From NCBI GenBank assembly GCA_964557125.1, contig CAZKYX010000018.1, positions 1-23,833 of the forward strand: 23,833 bases of DNA, given 5' to 3'. The notes beneath the pieces were generated by a model. It saw nothing but the letters and a program-made list of their open reading frames with translations, was not told where the DNA came from and did not search any database. The DNA comes from CAZKYX01 sp964557125 (GTDB lineage Bacteria > Patescibacteriota > Microgenomatia > Levybacterales > GWA1-39-11). A program made the position numbers and the translations under genes. Position 1 is the stretch's first letter, and each line of letters begins with the position of its first letter. Shown here one piece after another: positions 14,621 through 21,301 of the stretch.

Positions 14621-14655
14621 AGCGTATAGTTAACAGGGTTCAGCGTTTAGTTATT
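14621..14655. repeat. Short heptamer array in the rplM-rpsI spacer
   Basis: Five successive 7-bp units each begin with AG: AGCGTAT, AGTTAAC, AGGGTTC, AGCGTTT, AGTTATT. The same period as the large arrays in the glucan locus, and the unit AGTTATT is shared exactly with the array at 7801-7884. Confidence 0.55.
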
Positions 14656-14666
14656 CAAAACTAAAC
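14645..14666. other. Perfect 8-bp stem in the rplM-rpsI spacer
   Basis: GTTTAGTT (14645-14652) and AACTAAAC (14659-14666) form a perfect 8-bp stem with a 6-base loop. On the transcribed (minus) strand the T run lies before, not after, the stem, so it is not an intrinsic terminator. It could mark mRNA processing or a protein-binding site. Confidence 0.5.
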
Positions 14667-14675
14667 AAAAAAACC

Positions 14676-15110
14676 TTATTCGCTTTTTACCTCCTTCTTA
14701 AACTTATCATCGTATTTGTGATTCTCATCTGCAAATACAAAAAGTCTCTTCAGCATTTTAGCTCTTAACTTGTTCTTTGGCAACATACCAGCAACTGCTC
14801 TTGAAATTACCTCTTCTGGCATTTTAGCTCTTACTTCTTTAAGGGTTCTTGTTCTAAGACCTCCTGGGTATCCAGAATAGTTTGTATATTTCTTGAGATT
14901 CTCTTTGTTTCCAGTGACTTTGACAAGCTTTGCATTGATAACAACTACGGTATCTCCACAATCAAGGTGATTAACAAAATATGGCTTTTTCTTACCCATT
15001 AGTTCATGGGCAACCGCTACAGCAAATCTACCCAATGTTTGCTCTTTTGCATCCATCAAGTGCCAGTCTCTTTTAATATCTTTTTCTTTTGTTGCTACTG
15101 TATGTTTCAT
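14676..15110 (-). CDS. rplM: Ribosomal protein uL13
   Basis: A 144-residue uL13 of the large subunit. Family marks are RDWHLMDAKEQTLGRFAVAVAHELMGK at the start, FVNHLDCGDTVVVINAKLVKVTGNK, YTNYSGYPGGLRTRTLKEV and AVAGMLPKNKLRAKMLKRLFVFADENHKY. Length is normal. It lies between rplQ and rpsI; the rplM-rpsI pairing is the usual bacterial arrangement, here appended to the alpha operon. The 40-base gap from rplQ has no clear ribosome-binding site. Confidence 0.97.
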   Translation of the reverse strand: MKHTVATKEKDIKRDWHLMDAKEQTLGRFAVAVAHELMGKKKPYFVNHLDCGDTVVVINAKLVKVTGNKENLKKYTNYSGYPGGLRTRTLKEVRAKMPEEVISRAVAGMLPKNKLRAKMLKRLFVFADENHKYDDKFKKEVKSE

Positions 15111-15150
15111 ATTATATTTCTTAGCTATACCCTATTAATTTAACGCTTGT

Positions 15151-15675
15151 TTAAGCTTGACCTTTCTTTTGTCTTGATACAAGTCTCTTTATTGCTCCCA
15201 CCTTTAACTTTGGCGCCTCAGTAGTTACTTTTACCCCTGACTCTTTTATACCTGCTTTTTTTGCAACTATCTTTTTCTTTGTTGTTGTGCTTTCTCGCCC
15301 GCCGGGCAGAGCACTCTGGGCGGCGCCCTTCTCTACCAATTCTAACAAAACCATTTCCGCGTTATCCTTCAATCTATTCCCAAGTCTAATTATTCGTGTG
15401 TACCCACCAGCTCTATTTTTAAAGCGTGGCGCAATTTCTTTAATAAGCCTATCAACTGCATCCTCTGGAAGATCCTTTACCAAATGGTAGCGGGCATCTT
15501 CACCCATTTTTGCTTTCGTGATCATTTTTTCAAAATCACCTTTAATTGCTTTTGCTTTTGATTCAGTTGTTTTAATTCCCTCATGCAAAGCAAGGGAACG
15601 CATCAAGCCTTTGAATAATACTTGACGTTGATTTTTATCCTTATTAAATTTTCTTCCAAAAACTCTTTTTCTCAT
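15151..15675 (-). CDS. rplQ: Ribosomal protein bL17 with C-terminal extension
   Basis: The first 116 residues are ordinary bL17: MRKRVFGRKFNKDKNQRQVLFKGLMRSLALHEGI, then TTESKAKAIKGDFEKMITKAK, ending RLGNRLKDNAEMVLLELVEK. Usual bL17 ends about here (116-127 residues); this one runs to 174. The extra part begins with GAAQSALPGGRE, encoded by a GC-rich three-hairpin block (15297-15328), and continues as a Lys/Val/Ala-rich tail with codons that look genuinely coding. Removing 37 bases (the block plus one copy of its flanking repeat) would shift the frame and end the protein after seven more residues at a TAG. The extension is therefore either native with a short insertion, or a product of a frameshifting insertion. 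The gene follows rpoA after a 76-base gap containing a terminator-like hairpin. Confidence 0.93.
   Translation of the reverse strand: MRKRVFGRKFNKDKNQRQVLFKGLMRSLALHEGIKTTESKAKAIKGDFEKMITKAKMGEDARYHLVKDLPEDAVDRLIKEIAPRFKNRAGGYTRIIRLGNRLKDNAEMVLLELVEKGAAQSALPGGRESTTTKKKIVAKKAGIKESGVKVTTEAPKLKVGAIKRLVSRQKKGQA
15292..15333. repeat. GC-rich three-hairpin block with 5-bp flanking direct repeats
   Basis: Bases 15297-15328 are three contiguous perfect hairpins: GCCC-GCC-GGGC, AGAG-CA-CTCT and GGGC-GGC-GCCC, 32 bases with no unpaired joints. The block is about 80% GC in an AT-rich gene. TTCTC stands immediately on each side (15292-15296 and 15329-15333), as a target-site duplication would. It lies at the junction between the conserved bL17 core and its unusual extension. 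It resembles a miniature insertion in form; no family is recognised. Confidence 0.7.
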
Positions 15676-15692
15676 ATGTGCCCTTTTTTACT

Positions 15693-15720
15693 AAAAATGC
15701 GTCATCATTGACGCAGTTTT
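15693..15720 (-). terminator. Intrinsic-terminator-like hairpin between rpoA and rplQ
   Basis: A perfect TGCGTCA / TGACGCA stem (15698-15704 with 15709-15715) and a 4-base loop. On the minus strand it is followed by TTTTT (15693-15697); an A run on the other side allows the stem to extend past one mismatch. It lies inside the operon, so it may attenuate the distal genes or mark a processing site. Confidence 0.6.
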
Positions 15721-15751
15721 CCACTTTCGGTTAGTTTTAAGTTCGTTTATT

Positions 15752-16696
15752 TTAACTCGTAAACGGTATTCCCTTTTTTCCCAAAGCCTCTTCAATGATA
15801 GACAAAGACTTTGCACCAAGATTTCTGTAAGTCATTAGTTCTTTTCGAGGCGTATTTAACAAATCATTCACAGTTTCAATACCTGCATTCTTAAGGCTGT
15901 TGTATATTCTTGTAGGCAAATCTAGTTCGTCAACGGTAATGTTCATTCCGTCTTGATTTGTTGGAATAGCTTTTACCTCAGAATCTTCACTCACTTCACC
16001 AATTGGTTCATATACCTGCTTGAAGTAAGAAACAAGAATTGTACTTGCTTTTTCAAGAGCTGCTCTAGCATCAACAGTTCCGTCTGTCCAAACTTCTAGA
16101 ACGAGCTTATCGTAGTTAGTTTGTCTTCCAACACGAGTTTGTTCTACTTTGTAATTTACTTTTGTAATAGGAGTATAGATAGCATCTATTGGAATGACTC
16201 CAACGGTTGCAACTTTTCTTTCTTCTGCAAGAGAGTAACCCAAACCTCTTTCAACAGTCATTTCCATATCAATCTTTGATTTTTTATCTGAAAGACTTCC
16301 GAGGTAATGAGAGGGGTCAATAACTTCAACTCCGTCTTTTGTTTCAATATCTCCACCCTTTACTTCTCCAGGTCCAGTTTTTGAAAGTGAAATAGTTGCT
16401 GAAGCAACGCCTTCTGGTAACTTAACTCGGAGTGTTTTTATATTGAAGATAAGCTCTATGATGTCCTCTTTAAGACCTGGAAGAGTTGAGAACATGTGCT
16501 TAACACTATCAATTTTAACAGTGGTAACAGCAGCTCCCTCAATATTGGTAAGCAAAACTCTTCGCAAAGCTACACCCAATGTGTAACCGAATCCGGGTTC
16601 CAACGGTTCTATAACGAACTGTGTGTAGCCCTTCTCCTTGTTCTCTTCTATTACTTTAAAGCTTGGTTGGTTCATATCAAAAGAATATTCTACCAC
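15752..16696 (-). CDS. rpoA: RNA polymerase alpha subunit
   Basis: A 314-residue alpha subunit. The N-terminal dimerisation domain is recognisable from FVIEPLEPGFGYTLGVALRRVLLTNIEGAAVTTVKIDSVKHMFSTLPGLKEDIIELIFNIK and later VGRQTNYDKLVLEVWTDG. A linker rich in acidic residues follows, and the C-terminal domain (about 250-314) has LDLPTRIYNSLKNAGIETVNDLL...LGAKSLSIIEEAL, the helix-hairpin-helix that binds UP elements and activators. The start is taken as GTG at 16696, overlapping the rpsD stop by one base (TAGTG); an ATG seven codons in (MNQPSFK) is an alternative. It lies in the standard S13-S11-S4-alpha-L17 order. Confidence 0.97.
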   Translation of the reverse strand: MVEYSFDMNQPSFKVIEENKEKGYTQFVIEPLEPGFGYTLGVALRRVLLTNIEGAAVTTVKIDSVKHMFSTLPGLKEDIIELIFNIKTLRVKLPEGVASATISLSKTGPGEVKGGDIETKDGVEVIDPSHYLGSLSDKKSKIDMEMTVERGLGYSLAEERKVATVGVIPIDAIYTPITKVNYKVEQTRVGRQTNYDKLVLEVWTDGTVDARAALEKASTILVSYFKQVYEPIGEVSEDSEVKAIPTNQDGMNITVDELDLPTRIYNSLKNAGIETVNDLLNTPRKELMTYRNLGAKSLSIIEEALGKKGIPFTS

Positions 16697-17304
16697 TAAC
16701 GTGAGTAGAATTCAATAACTAATTGGTAATCCGCTGGATTGGGTACTTCGTCCTTAATTGGCTTTCTGGATAATTTTCCTATTCGATTTTTTCTTTCCAA
16801 ATAAGGGAGCACATTTGAGGCTGATTCCTCAACAAAAGCCATAAGTGCTTCATTTTTCATAAGTTTTGGTGACAGTGAAACTGCTTCTCCTTCTTTTACT
16901 TTATATGATGGAGCAGTTACTTTTTGTCCATCAACTGTTACATGACCATGTGTTACAAACTGTCTTGCTCCTGCTCTTGATTTTGCAAAACCTAGTCGAT
17001 ACACGATATTATCAAGTCTTGTTTCGAGAAATTGCACTAATGCATCGTCAGTTGAAATAGTACTTTTTTGCGCTCTTTCAACATAATTTCTAAATTGCTT
17101 CTCCATAAGACCATATGATCTCTTGAGTTTTTGTTTTTCACGAAGTTGCAATCCGTATTCAGAAACCTTTCTTCGAGAACCTTTTCGGCCATGCATACCG
17201 GGAGGTACAACAAGTCTTCGTTCTAAAGAACCAGAGGATTTCTCAATAATATTGATTCCCTCTCGTCTTGCTAATCTATGTTTTGGTCCTGTATATCTTC
17301 CCAT
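16696..17304 (-). CDS. rpsD: Ribosomal protein uS4
   Basis: A 202-residue uS4 of the small subunit. It begins MGRYTGPKHRLARREG, has the EKQKLKRSYGLMEKQFRNYVERA segment, the S4 RNA-binding module LETRLDNIVYRLGFAKSRAGARQFVTHGHVTVDG and the closing VIEFYSR. The N-terminal zinc-binding cysteines found in some uS4 proteins are absent, so this is the zinc-free form. uS4 is a primary 16S rRNA binder and often an operon regulator in bacteria. Its TAG stop overlaps the GTG start of rpoA by one base. Confidence 0.97.
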   Translation of the reverse strand: MGRYTGPKHRLARREGINIIEKSSGSLERRLVVPPGMHGRKGSRRKVSEYGLQLREKQKLKRSYGLMEKQFRNYVERAQKSTISTDDALVQFLETRLDNIVYRLGFAKSRAGARQFVTHGHVTVDGQKVTAPSYKVKEGEAVSLSPKLMKNEALMAFVEESASNVLPYLERKNRIGKLSRKPIKDEVPNPADYQLVIEFYSR

Positions 17305-17313
17305 ATTTTAATT

Positions 17314-17703
17314 TTATGCTCGTCTTTTCTTTTTCATTCTTGGTCCGTTGTGTGGAATTGGTGTCACATCTGCAATCATTGCAATAGATATTCCTGAATT
17401 TCTCACAGCTCTTAGGGCAGCATCCCGACCTACTCCTGGTCCTTTAATAAATACCTCAACAGTGTGTACACCGATTTCTTTTGCCTTTCTTATTGCTTGT
17501 TCAACTGCTGATGTAGCTGCAAATGGTGTTGACTTTCTCGTCCCCTTAAATCCTGCATTACCAGAACTGCTCCATGCAATAGCGTCTCCTTTTTCATTTG
17601 TGACAGTTACAATTGTATTATTAAATGTCGTACTCACGAATACCTTACCGGTACCGGTAGTGACAATTGGTTTTTTTGTTTTAGCTACAACTTTTTTTGC
17701 CAT
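17314..17703 (-). CDS. rpsK: Ribosomal protein uS11
   Basis: A 129-residue uS11. Typical segments: GKVFVSTTFNNTIVTVTNEKGDAIAWSSSGNAGFKGTRKSTPFAATSAVEQA, VFIKGPGVGRDAALRAVRNSGI and the C-terminal DVTPIPHNGPRMKKKRRA. It forms part of the 30S platform near the mRNA exit. It starts 4 bases after the rpsM stop and ends 9 bases before rpsD. Confidence 0.97.
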   Translation of the reverse strand: MAKKVVAKTKKPIVTTGTGKVFVSTTFNNTIVTVTNEKGDAIAWSSSGNAGFKGTRKSTPFAATSAVEQAIRKAKEIGVHTVEVFIKGPGVGRDAALRAVRNSGISIAMIADVTPIPHNGPRMKKKRRA

Positions 17704-17707
17704 AATT

Positions 17708-18109
17708 CTATTTTTTAGCTGCTGCTGCGGTCATTTTTTCAGCAACTTCTTTTCGAATAGCTCCAATAGTTACTCTCTTTCCTCTTTTTGTTCTCGCATT
17801 CGAGCGGGTTCTTTGTCCTCTGACAGGTAGCCCTCTCGTGTGTCTAATTCCTCTGTAAGCCCCAACTTCTCTGAGGCGCTTTATATTTGCAGAAATTTCT
17901 GCTCTCAATTCTCCTTCTGTCTTGACAGTATCAAGCATTTTTTGAATTCTTACAATCTCCTCTTCACTCAAGTCCTTCAATCTTCGTGATGGTTCAATGT
18001 TTGCAAGCTTAAGCACATCAAGTGAATTTGATGGACCAATGCCGAATATGTAGGTTAACGCTACATCGACTCTTTTTTGTTCAGGTATATTAACTCCTCC
18101 AACGCGCAT
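17708..18109 (-). CDS. rpsM: Ribosomal protein uS13
   Basis: A 133-residue uS13. It opens RVGGVNIPEQKRVDVALTYIFGIG and carries the conserved basic C-terminal part YRGIRHTRGLPVRGQRTRSNARTKRG, which contacts tRNA and bridges to the large subunit; a short Ala/Lys tail ends it. It is separated from infA by only 35 bases. Many bacteria have rpmJ (bL36) in this gap; there is no room for it here. No Shine-Dalgarno motif is visible upstream. Confidence 0.97.
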   Translation of the reverse strand: MRVGGVNIPEQKRVDVALTYIFGIGPSNSLDVLKLANIEPSRRLKDLSEEEIVRIQKMLDTVKTEGELRAEISANIKRLREVGAYRGIRHTRGLPVRGQRTRSNARTKRGKRVTIGAIRKEVAEKMTAAAAKK

Positions 18110-18144
18110 ATAATTTGTGGGAAATTGGTTCTAATACGAAAGTC

Positions 18145-18363
18145 CTATTTGGATCGGTAAGTTATCCTACCTCTTTCCGTATCGTAGGGGGTCATTTCTA
18201 CTTTTACCTTGTCTCCCGGCAATATTTTTATGAAATAGATTCTCATTTTGCCCGATAAGTGACATAAAATGGTTTTTCCTCCCTCTATTTCTACTCGAAA
18301 TAAAGTATTTGGTAAAACCTCTTTAACAACTCCGTCTATTTCAATTGACCCCTGATGTGCCAT
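18145..18363 (-). CDS. infA: Translation initiation factor IF-1
   Basis: A 72-residue IF-1, the usual length. It is a single OB-fold: GSIEIDGVVKEVLPNTLFRVEIEGGKTILCHLSGKMRIYFIKILPGDKVKVEMTPYDTERGRITYRSK. The normal bacterial wording is 'R-I-x-I-x-x-GD-V'; here the middle strand is RIYFIKILPGDKV. IF-1 occupies the 30S A site during initiation. The gene has its own promoter (18410-18438) and a leader of about 40 bases containing two mutually exclusive stems, the second of which covers its start codon. Confidence 0.96.
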   Translation of the reverse strand: MAHQGSIEIDGVVKEVLPNTLFRVEIEGGKTILCHLSGKMRIYFIKILPGDKVKVEMTPYDTERGRITYRSK

Positions 18364-18399
18364 TTACGCAAAAAGCCTACGCTTCAGATAAAGCGTAAA
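18363..18399 (-). promoter_or_regulatory. infA leader with two mutually exclusive stems
   Basis: On the minus strand, TACGCTT (18391-18397) pairs perfectly with AAGCGTA (18378-18384) across a 6-base loop and is followed by GGC and TTTTT, a terminator-like form. The overlapping segment TTTACGC (18393-18399) can instead pair with GCGTAAA (18363-18369), whose last A is the first base of the infA start codon. Only one stem can form at a time. Confidence 0.55.
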
Positions 18400-18409
18400 C
18401 AGTGGCTAT

Positions 18410-18438
18410 ATTGTACCAAATCGTTGAAGCTTTCGCAA
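18410..18438 (-). promoter_or_regulatory. Internal promoter before infA
   Basis: TTGCGA (18433-18438), a 17-base spacer and TACAAT (18410-18415) on the minus strand, inside the 88-base map-infA gap. It would drive infA-rpsM-rpsK-rpsD-rpoA-rplQ independently of the upstream operon. Confidence 0.6.
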
Positions 18439-18451
18439 GCACAAATGAGTT

Positions 18452-19225
18452 CTAAAGAGTTTCGTTGGGGAAGTAGGTAATAAGCTCAGGTCCTGACTCG
18501 GTAATAACAATTGTACGCTCAAAAAGCCCAGCAAGGCTTCTATCAGAACTTATAATCGTCCAGTCATCTGACCCATCATACTCAACTTGAGGCTTTCCCA
18601 TATTATAAATTGCCTCGACTGCAATAGTCATTCCTTCAGTTAATTGAGGAGTCGAGTGAATATCTTTTTCCAAATACCCAGGGATTTCCGGATCCTCATG
18701 TAGCTCTTTCCCAACACCATGACCCACAAGACTCTTCACCACGCGATAACCTGAGTTCTCAATCCCATCTTGCATGGCCATTGATATATCTCCAACCCTA
18801 TTACCAATTTTTGCTTGCCGAATCGCATTATACATAGCATTCTTTCCAGTTTCCAAGAATTTATACCGATTTGAGTCATCTGTTTGTCCAACCACGATAC
18901 TTTCCGCCATATCTGTATGAAAGCCATTCAGATACACACCACAATCTATTCCAATAATGTCCCCATCCTTCAGTATTCTATCTTTTGGAATACCGTGAAC
19001 CACGACTTCATTTGTTGATACGCAAATTGTATGCTTGTAGCCCTCGACCTTTTTAAACCCAGGCTCCCCACCCTTTTCAAGGATAAGTCTCTCTGCTAGA
19101 GTATCTAGTTCAAGTTCTGTAATCCCAGGCTTTATGGCCTTCATTACTTCATCAAGCACCTCACCAAGCATCTTGCCTGCTTCTCGCATTATTTCAATTT
19201 TTTTTCGTGTCTTATCATCAATCAT
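18452..19225 (-). CDS. map: Methionine aminopeptidase type I
   Basis: A 257-residue type I methionine aminopeptidase, which removes the initiator methionine from new proteins. The metal ligands and active-site residues are all visible: H77 in VVVHGIP, D94 (IIGIDCGV), D105 (GFHTDMAES), H169 (LVGHGVGKELHEDPEIPGY), E204 (TIAVEAIY) and E236 (GLFERTIVIT). No N-terminal zinc-finger extension, as in the short bacterial form. It lies between a P-loop kinase gene (2-base gap) and infA, the common secY-adk-map-infA order expanded by three extra genes. Confidence 0.97.
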   Translation of the reverse strand: MIDDKTRKKIEIMREAGKMLGEVLDEVMKAIKPGITELELDTLAERLILEKGGEPGFKKVEGYKHTICVSTNEVVVHGIPKDRILKDGDIIGIDCGVYLNGFHTDMAESIVVGQTDDSNRYKFLETGKNAMYNAIRQAKIGNRVGDISMAMQDGIENSGYRVVKSLVGHGVGKELHEDPEIPGYLEKDIHSTPQLTEGMTIAVEAIYNMGKPQVEYDGSDDWTIISSDRSLAGLFERTIVITESGPELITYFPNETL

Positions 19226-19227
19226 AT

Positions 19228-19779
19228 TTATTGAGTTAATTTTATTAACAAACTATCTATTTTTTCATGCAACTGAGCTAAATCACCTTCATTCTGAATA
19301 CAATTGTCGGCAATCGCTATTGGTCCACCTTTATTAAGCTTTTCCAATTCAACGATGTCTCTATTGTGTGCTTCTTGTTTTGTTAATGGACGAATTGGCC
19401 TTACTGCAAGCCTTTCATATCTTTTCTCGGGTTCTGCATATATATGAACCAATTTTACAGGAAATTCTTTTTGTAAAAGAATGTACTCTTCCCAAGAATA
19501 TAATCCATCCAAAACAACAATCCGACTTTTGGTGAGTAGCTCCTGAATTTTAGGTTTTGCCATTATTCCATATGCTCCCATTCCAAGCTCTCTTCGAAAT
19601 TCCTCTCTGATAGTTCTTTCATTTATAGGGTTTAGTGGTAAATTTCGTTTTTTAACCTCATCATCAGTAAATTGACCAAACCTAACAAAAGGGATTCCCT
19701 TTTCCTTTAGATATGCTGTCGCCTCACTTTTTCCGGCACCAGGCATTCCCACGAAAGCTAATACAATTTTATTATCCAT
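19228..19779 (-). CDS. P-loop nucleotide kinase, UPF0200 / dephospho-CoA-kinase-like
   Basis: A 183-residue P-loop protein. The Walker A is GMPGAGKS (11-18), followed by KEKGIPFVRFGQFTDDEVKKR. Later segments REEFRRELGMGAYGIMAKPKI, VVLDGLYSWEEY, LVHIYAEPEKRYERLAVRPIRPLTKQEAHNRDIVELEK and IADNCIQNEGDL recall the archaeal UPF0200 family of dephospho-CoA-kinase-like proteins (GmPGaGKSe, DGIRs, RD..E, aD..i.N). The phosphate acceptor is not known from sequence. It starts 10 bases after the unknown 96-residue gene and ends 2 bases before map, so it is translated within the ribosomal operon. Confidence 0.75.
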   Translation of the reverse strand: MDNKIVLAFVGMPGAGKSEATAYLKEKGIPFVRFGQFTDDEVKKRNLPLNPINERTIREEFRRELGMGAYGIMAKPKIQELLTKSRIVVLDGLYSWEEYILLQKEFPVKLVHIYAEPEKRYERLAVRPIRPLTKQEAHNRDIVELEKLNKGGPIAIADNCIQNEGDLAQLHEKIDSLLIKLTQ

Positions 19780-19789
19780 AAGAATATAT

Positions 19790-20080
19790 CTATTCCTGAT
19801 TTTGTTCAGGTTGAATAAGTGCTAACAATTCTTGTCTCACCGAAATAATTTCATCTAACCACTTACCAGTAATCGTACTTTCAATTATAGTGTGGTTAAT
19901 ATTTGCAATAAATTCTCTTGCCTCAAGCTCTCTAATCTCTGCGGGGCCCTGCGCAATGTTAGCACTAATCTCATGGGGACTCATTCTATACAATAAATCT
20001 ACCCTTCTCCTCCATGAACCAAGCATTGCTGCTTCATCATTGAGTTCTTCAAATTCGTATTTTCTTTCAAAATTATTCAT
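19790..20080 (-). CDS. Unknown 96-residue charged helical protein
   Basis: I do not recognise this protein. It is highly charged, predicted mostly helical, and contains no cysteine, signal peptide or membrane segment. Notable stretches are DEAAMLGSWRRRVDLLYRMSPHEIS and EIRELEAREFIANINHTIIE. Its ATG overlaps the TGA stop of the upstream Adk-like gene (ATGA), so it is translationally coupled to it, and the P-loop kinase follows at 10 bases. The tight coupling inside an otherwise universal operon makes it very likely a real gene. It could be an accessory subunit of one of the flanking kinases, but nothing in the sequence proves this. Confidence 0.7.
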   Translation of the reverse strand: MNNFERKYEFEELNDEAAMLGSWRRRVDLLYRMSPHEISANIAQGPAEIRELEAREFIANINHTIIESTITGKWLDEIISVRQELLALIQPEQNQE

Positions 20081-20748
20081 TCTGTTTTATTAAAAAGTTT
20101 TTGCATTGTTTTTTCATGTATCATTTCAGGTGTTTCATGTTCTCCAACAGTAACGATGGAAAATGTCGCCATCCTTCTTACCTCTCCCATCCTTCTTCCC
20201 AAACCTTGGTGGTGATTCGTCAGCGCCTTTAGTATTGATTCTAAACTTTTCGAATCGTCTCTTTGTCTTTCTTTCAGTCGTTTTACTGAAAGCCATACTG
20301 GAGTTTTGTAATATATCGATTCAATTGGCATTTCTCTGTTGCTCGATTTTAACAACTCCAAAAATGCTCCAATCTGCTCGTCAGTTCTTACAGCTCCGTC
20401 CAGAATCATTCCCTTATCATATGCGTCCACTTCATTTTTCTTTTTTGTAAATTTATGTAAAAAAACTTCCTGATACGTTACAAAACTTGCGAAAGTTCTT
20501 GTTGCTACAAGCGTCTTGCATTCTGCACCAAGTGGCGTATCTTCTTTTGCTACTTCTCGAAATGTATCGCCAAAATTTATATAAGCAATTCCTGTGCTTT
20601 GTGAAAGTAACTTTGCCTGCGTTGATTTACCGGAACCTTCCGGTCCAAAAATAAGAAAAATCTTACCTTGGCTTTTTTCATTTTCACCAAATTCAACTTC
20701 TTCGGATTGTTCTCCCTGCCATGGGAGTCGGCGTGACTCTAATGTCAT
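20077..20748 (-). CDS. Adenylate-kinase-like paralog
   Basis: A 223-residue P-loop kinase closely related to the preceding adk. After about 28 extra N-terminal residues comes IFGPEGSGKSTQAKLLSQ (34-50) and GDTFREVAKEDTPLG (60-74), nearly matching the same stretch of Adk (GSGKSTQ-x3-LS, FRE-x-AKE-x-TP-x-G). The NMP-binding motif DGFPRT is changed to DGAVRT (117-122), and the C-terminal half is divergent, so its substrate may differ from AMP. The start at 20748 is supported by a strong AAGGAG ribosome-binding site six bases upstream. Its TGA stop overlaps the next gene's ATG. It probably arose by tandem duplication of adk. Confidence 0.82.
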   Translation of the reverse strand: MTLESRRLPWQGEQSEEVEFGENEKSQGKIFLIFGPEGSGKSTQAKLLSQSTGIAYINFGDTFREVAKEDTPLGAECKTLVATRTFASFVTYQEVFLHKFTKKKNEVDAYDKGMILDGAVRTDEQIGAFLELLKSSNREMPIESIYYKTPVWLSVKRLKERQRDDSKSLESILKALTNHHQGLGRRMGEVRRMATFSIVTVGEHETPEMIHEKTMQKLFNKTE

Positions 20749-20760
20749 GAACTTCTCCTT

Positions 20761-21300
20761 TTACTCTTTACCAATATGCCTTAGAATTTCTTTATTAATT
20801 TCATGAATATCCTTCTCTCCATCAATTTCAACTAATACATGCTTTTCTCGATAAAACTCCAGAACAGGCTTTGTGAATTTATGGAATAACTCAATTCTTT
20901 TTCGAAGTGCCAAAAGGGTCTCATCCTCACGCTCATCCTCCCTGTAACTTAATCTCCACAAAGCTTCTTTGTCACTTACATTGAGATAAATAACCTTCTT
21001 AATTTCTGCCTTAAACTCTGCTGCCTGAATAGCGGTTCTTGGAAATCCATCCAGAATATATCCATCTTGATATTCCAGTCTTGAGAGATACTCTGTCACT
21101 ATTGGAACAGTTTTCTCATCTGGAATTAAAAATCCTGCGTTTATCGTTTCTTTTATATAACGACCAACAGGTGTTTTTTCTTTTGCCATTTCACGAAATA
21201 TATGTCCGGTAGATAAATAAGGAATATGTAATTTTTCTGATAGGAGATTGCCTTGTGTGGATTTACCAGAACCTTGAATACCAATTAATACTAGCTTCAT
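20761..21300 (-). CDS. adk: Adenylate kinase
   Basis: A 179-residue adenylate kinase that interconverts AMP + ATP and two ADP. Motifs: GIQGSGKST (7-15), LSTGHIFRE (29-37; the usual STGD is STGH here), DGFPRTA (84-90) and the arginine-rich helix RLSYREDEREDE. The LID region is short and has no zinc cysteines, as in short-form enzymes. It starts one base after the secY stop, the common secY-adk arrangement. A strong ribosome-binding site for the paralog lies in its last codons. Confidence 0.92.
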   Translation of the reverse strand: MKLVLIGIQGSGKSTQGNLLSEKLHIPYLSTGHIFREMAKEKTPVGRYIKETINAGFLIPDEKTVPIVTEYLSRLEYQDGYILDGFPRTAIQAAEFKAEIKKVIYLNVSDKEALWRLSYREDEREDETLLALRKRIELFHKFTKPVLEFYREKHVLVEIDGEKDIHEINKEILRHIGKE

Positions 21301-21301
21301 C

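Noticed and set aside
17348..17830. A 160-codon plus-strand frame across rpsK and rpsM
   Set aside because: It lies antisense to two unmistakable ribosomal protein genes and has no recognisable content.
19936..19955. GC-rich palindrome-like stretch in the unknown 96-residue gene
   Set aside because: Imperfect, short, without flanking repeats, and explained by coding of AQGPAE; not comparable to the rplQ block.
20077..20080. Alternative genetic code (TGA read as glycine), as in some CPR lineages
   Set aside because: TGA ends the adk-like gene in an ATGA overlap with the next gene, and no conserved protein here contains an in-frame TGA.
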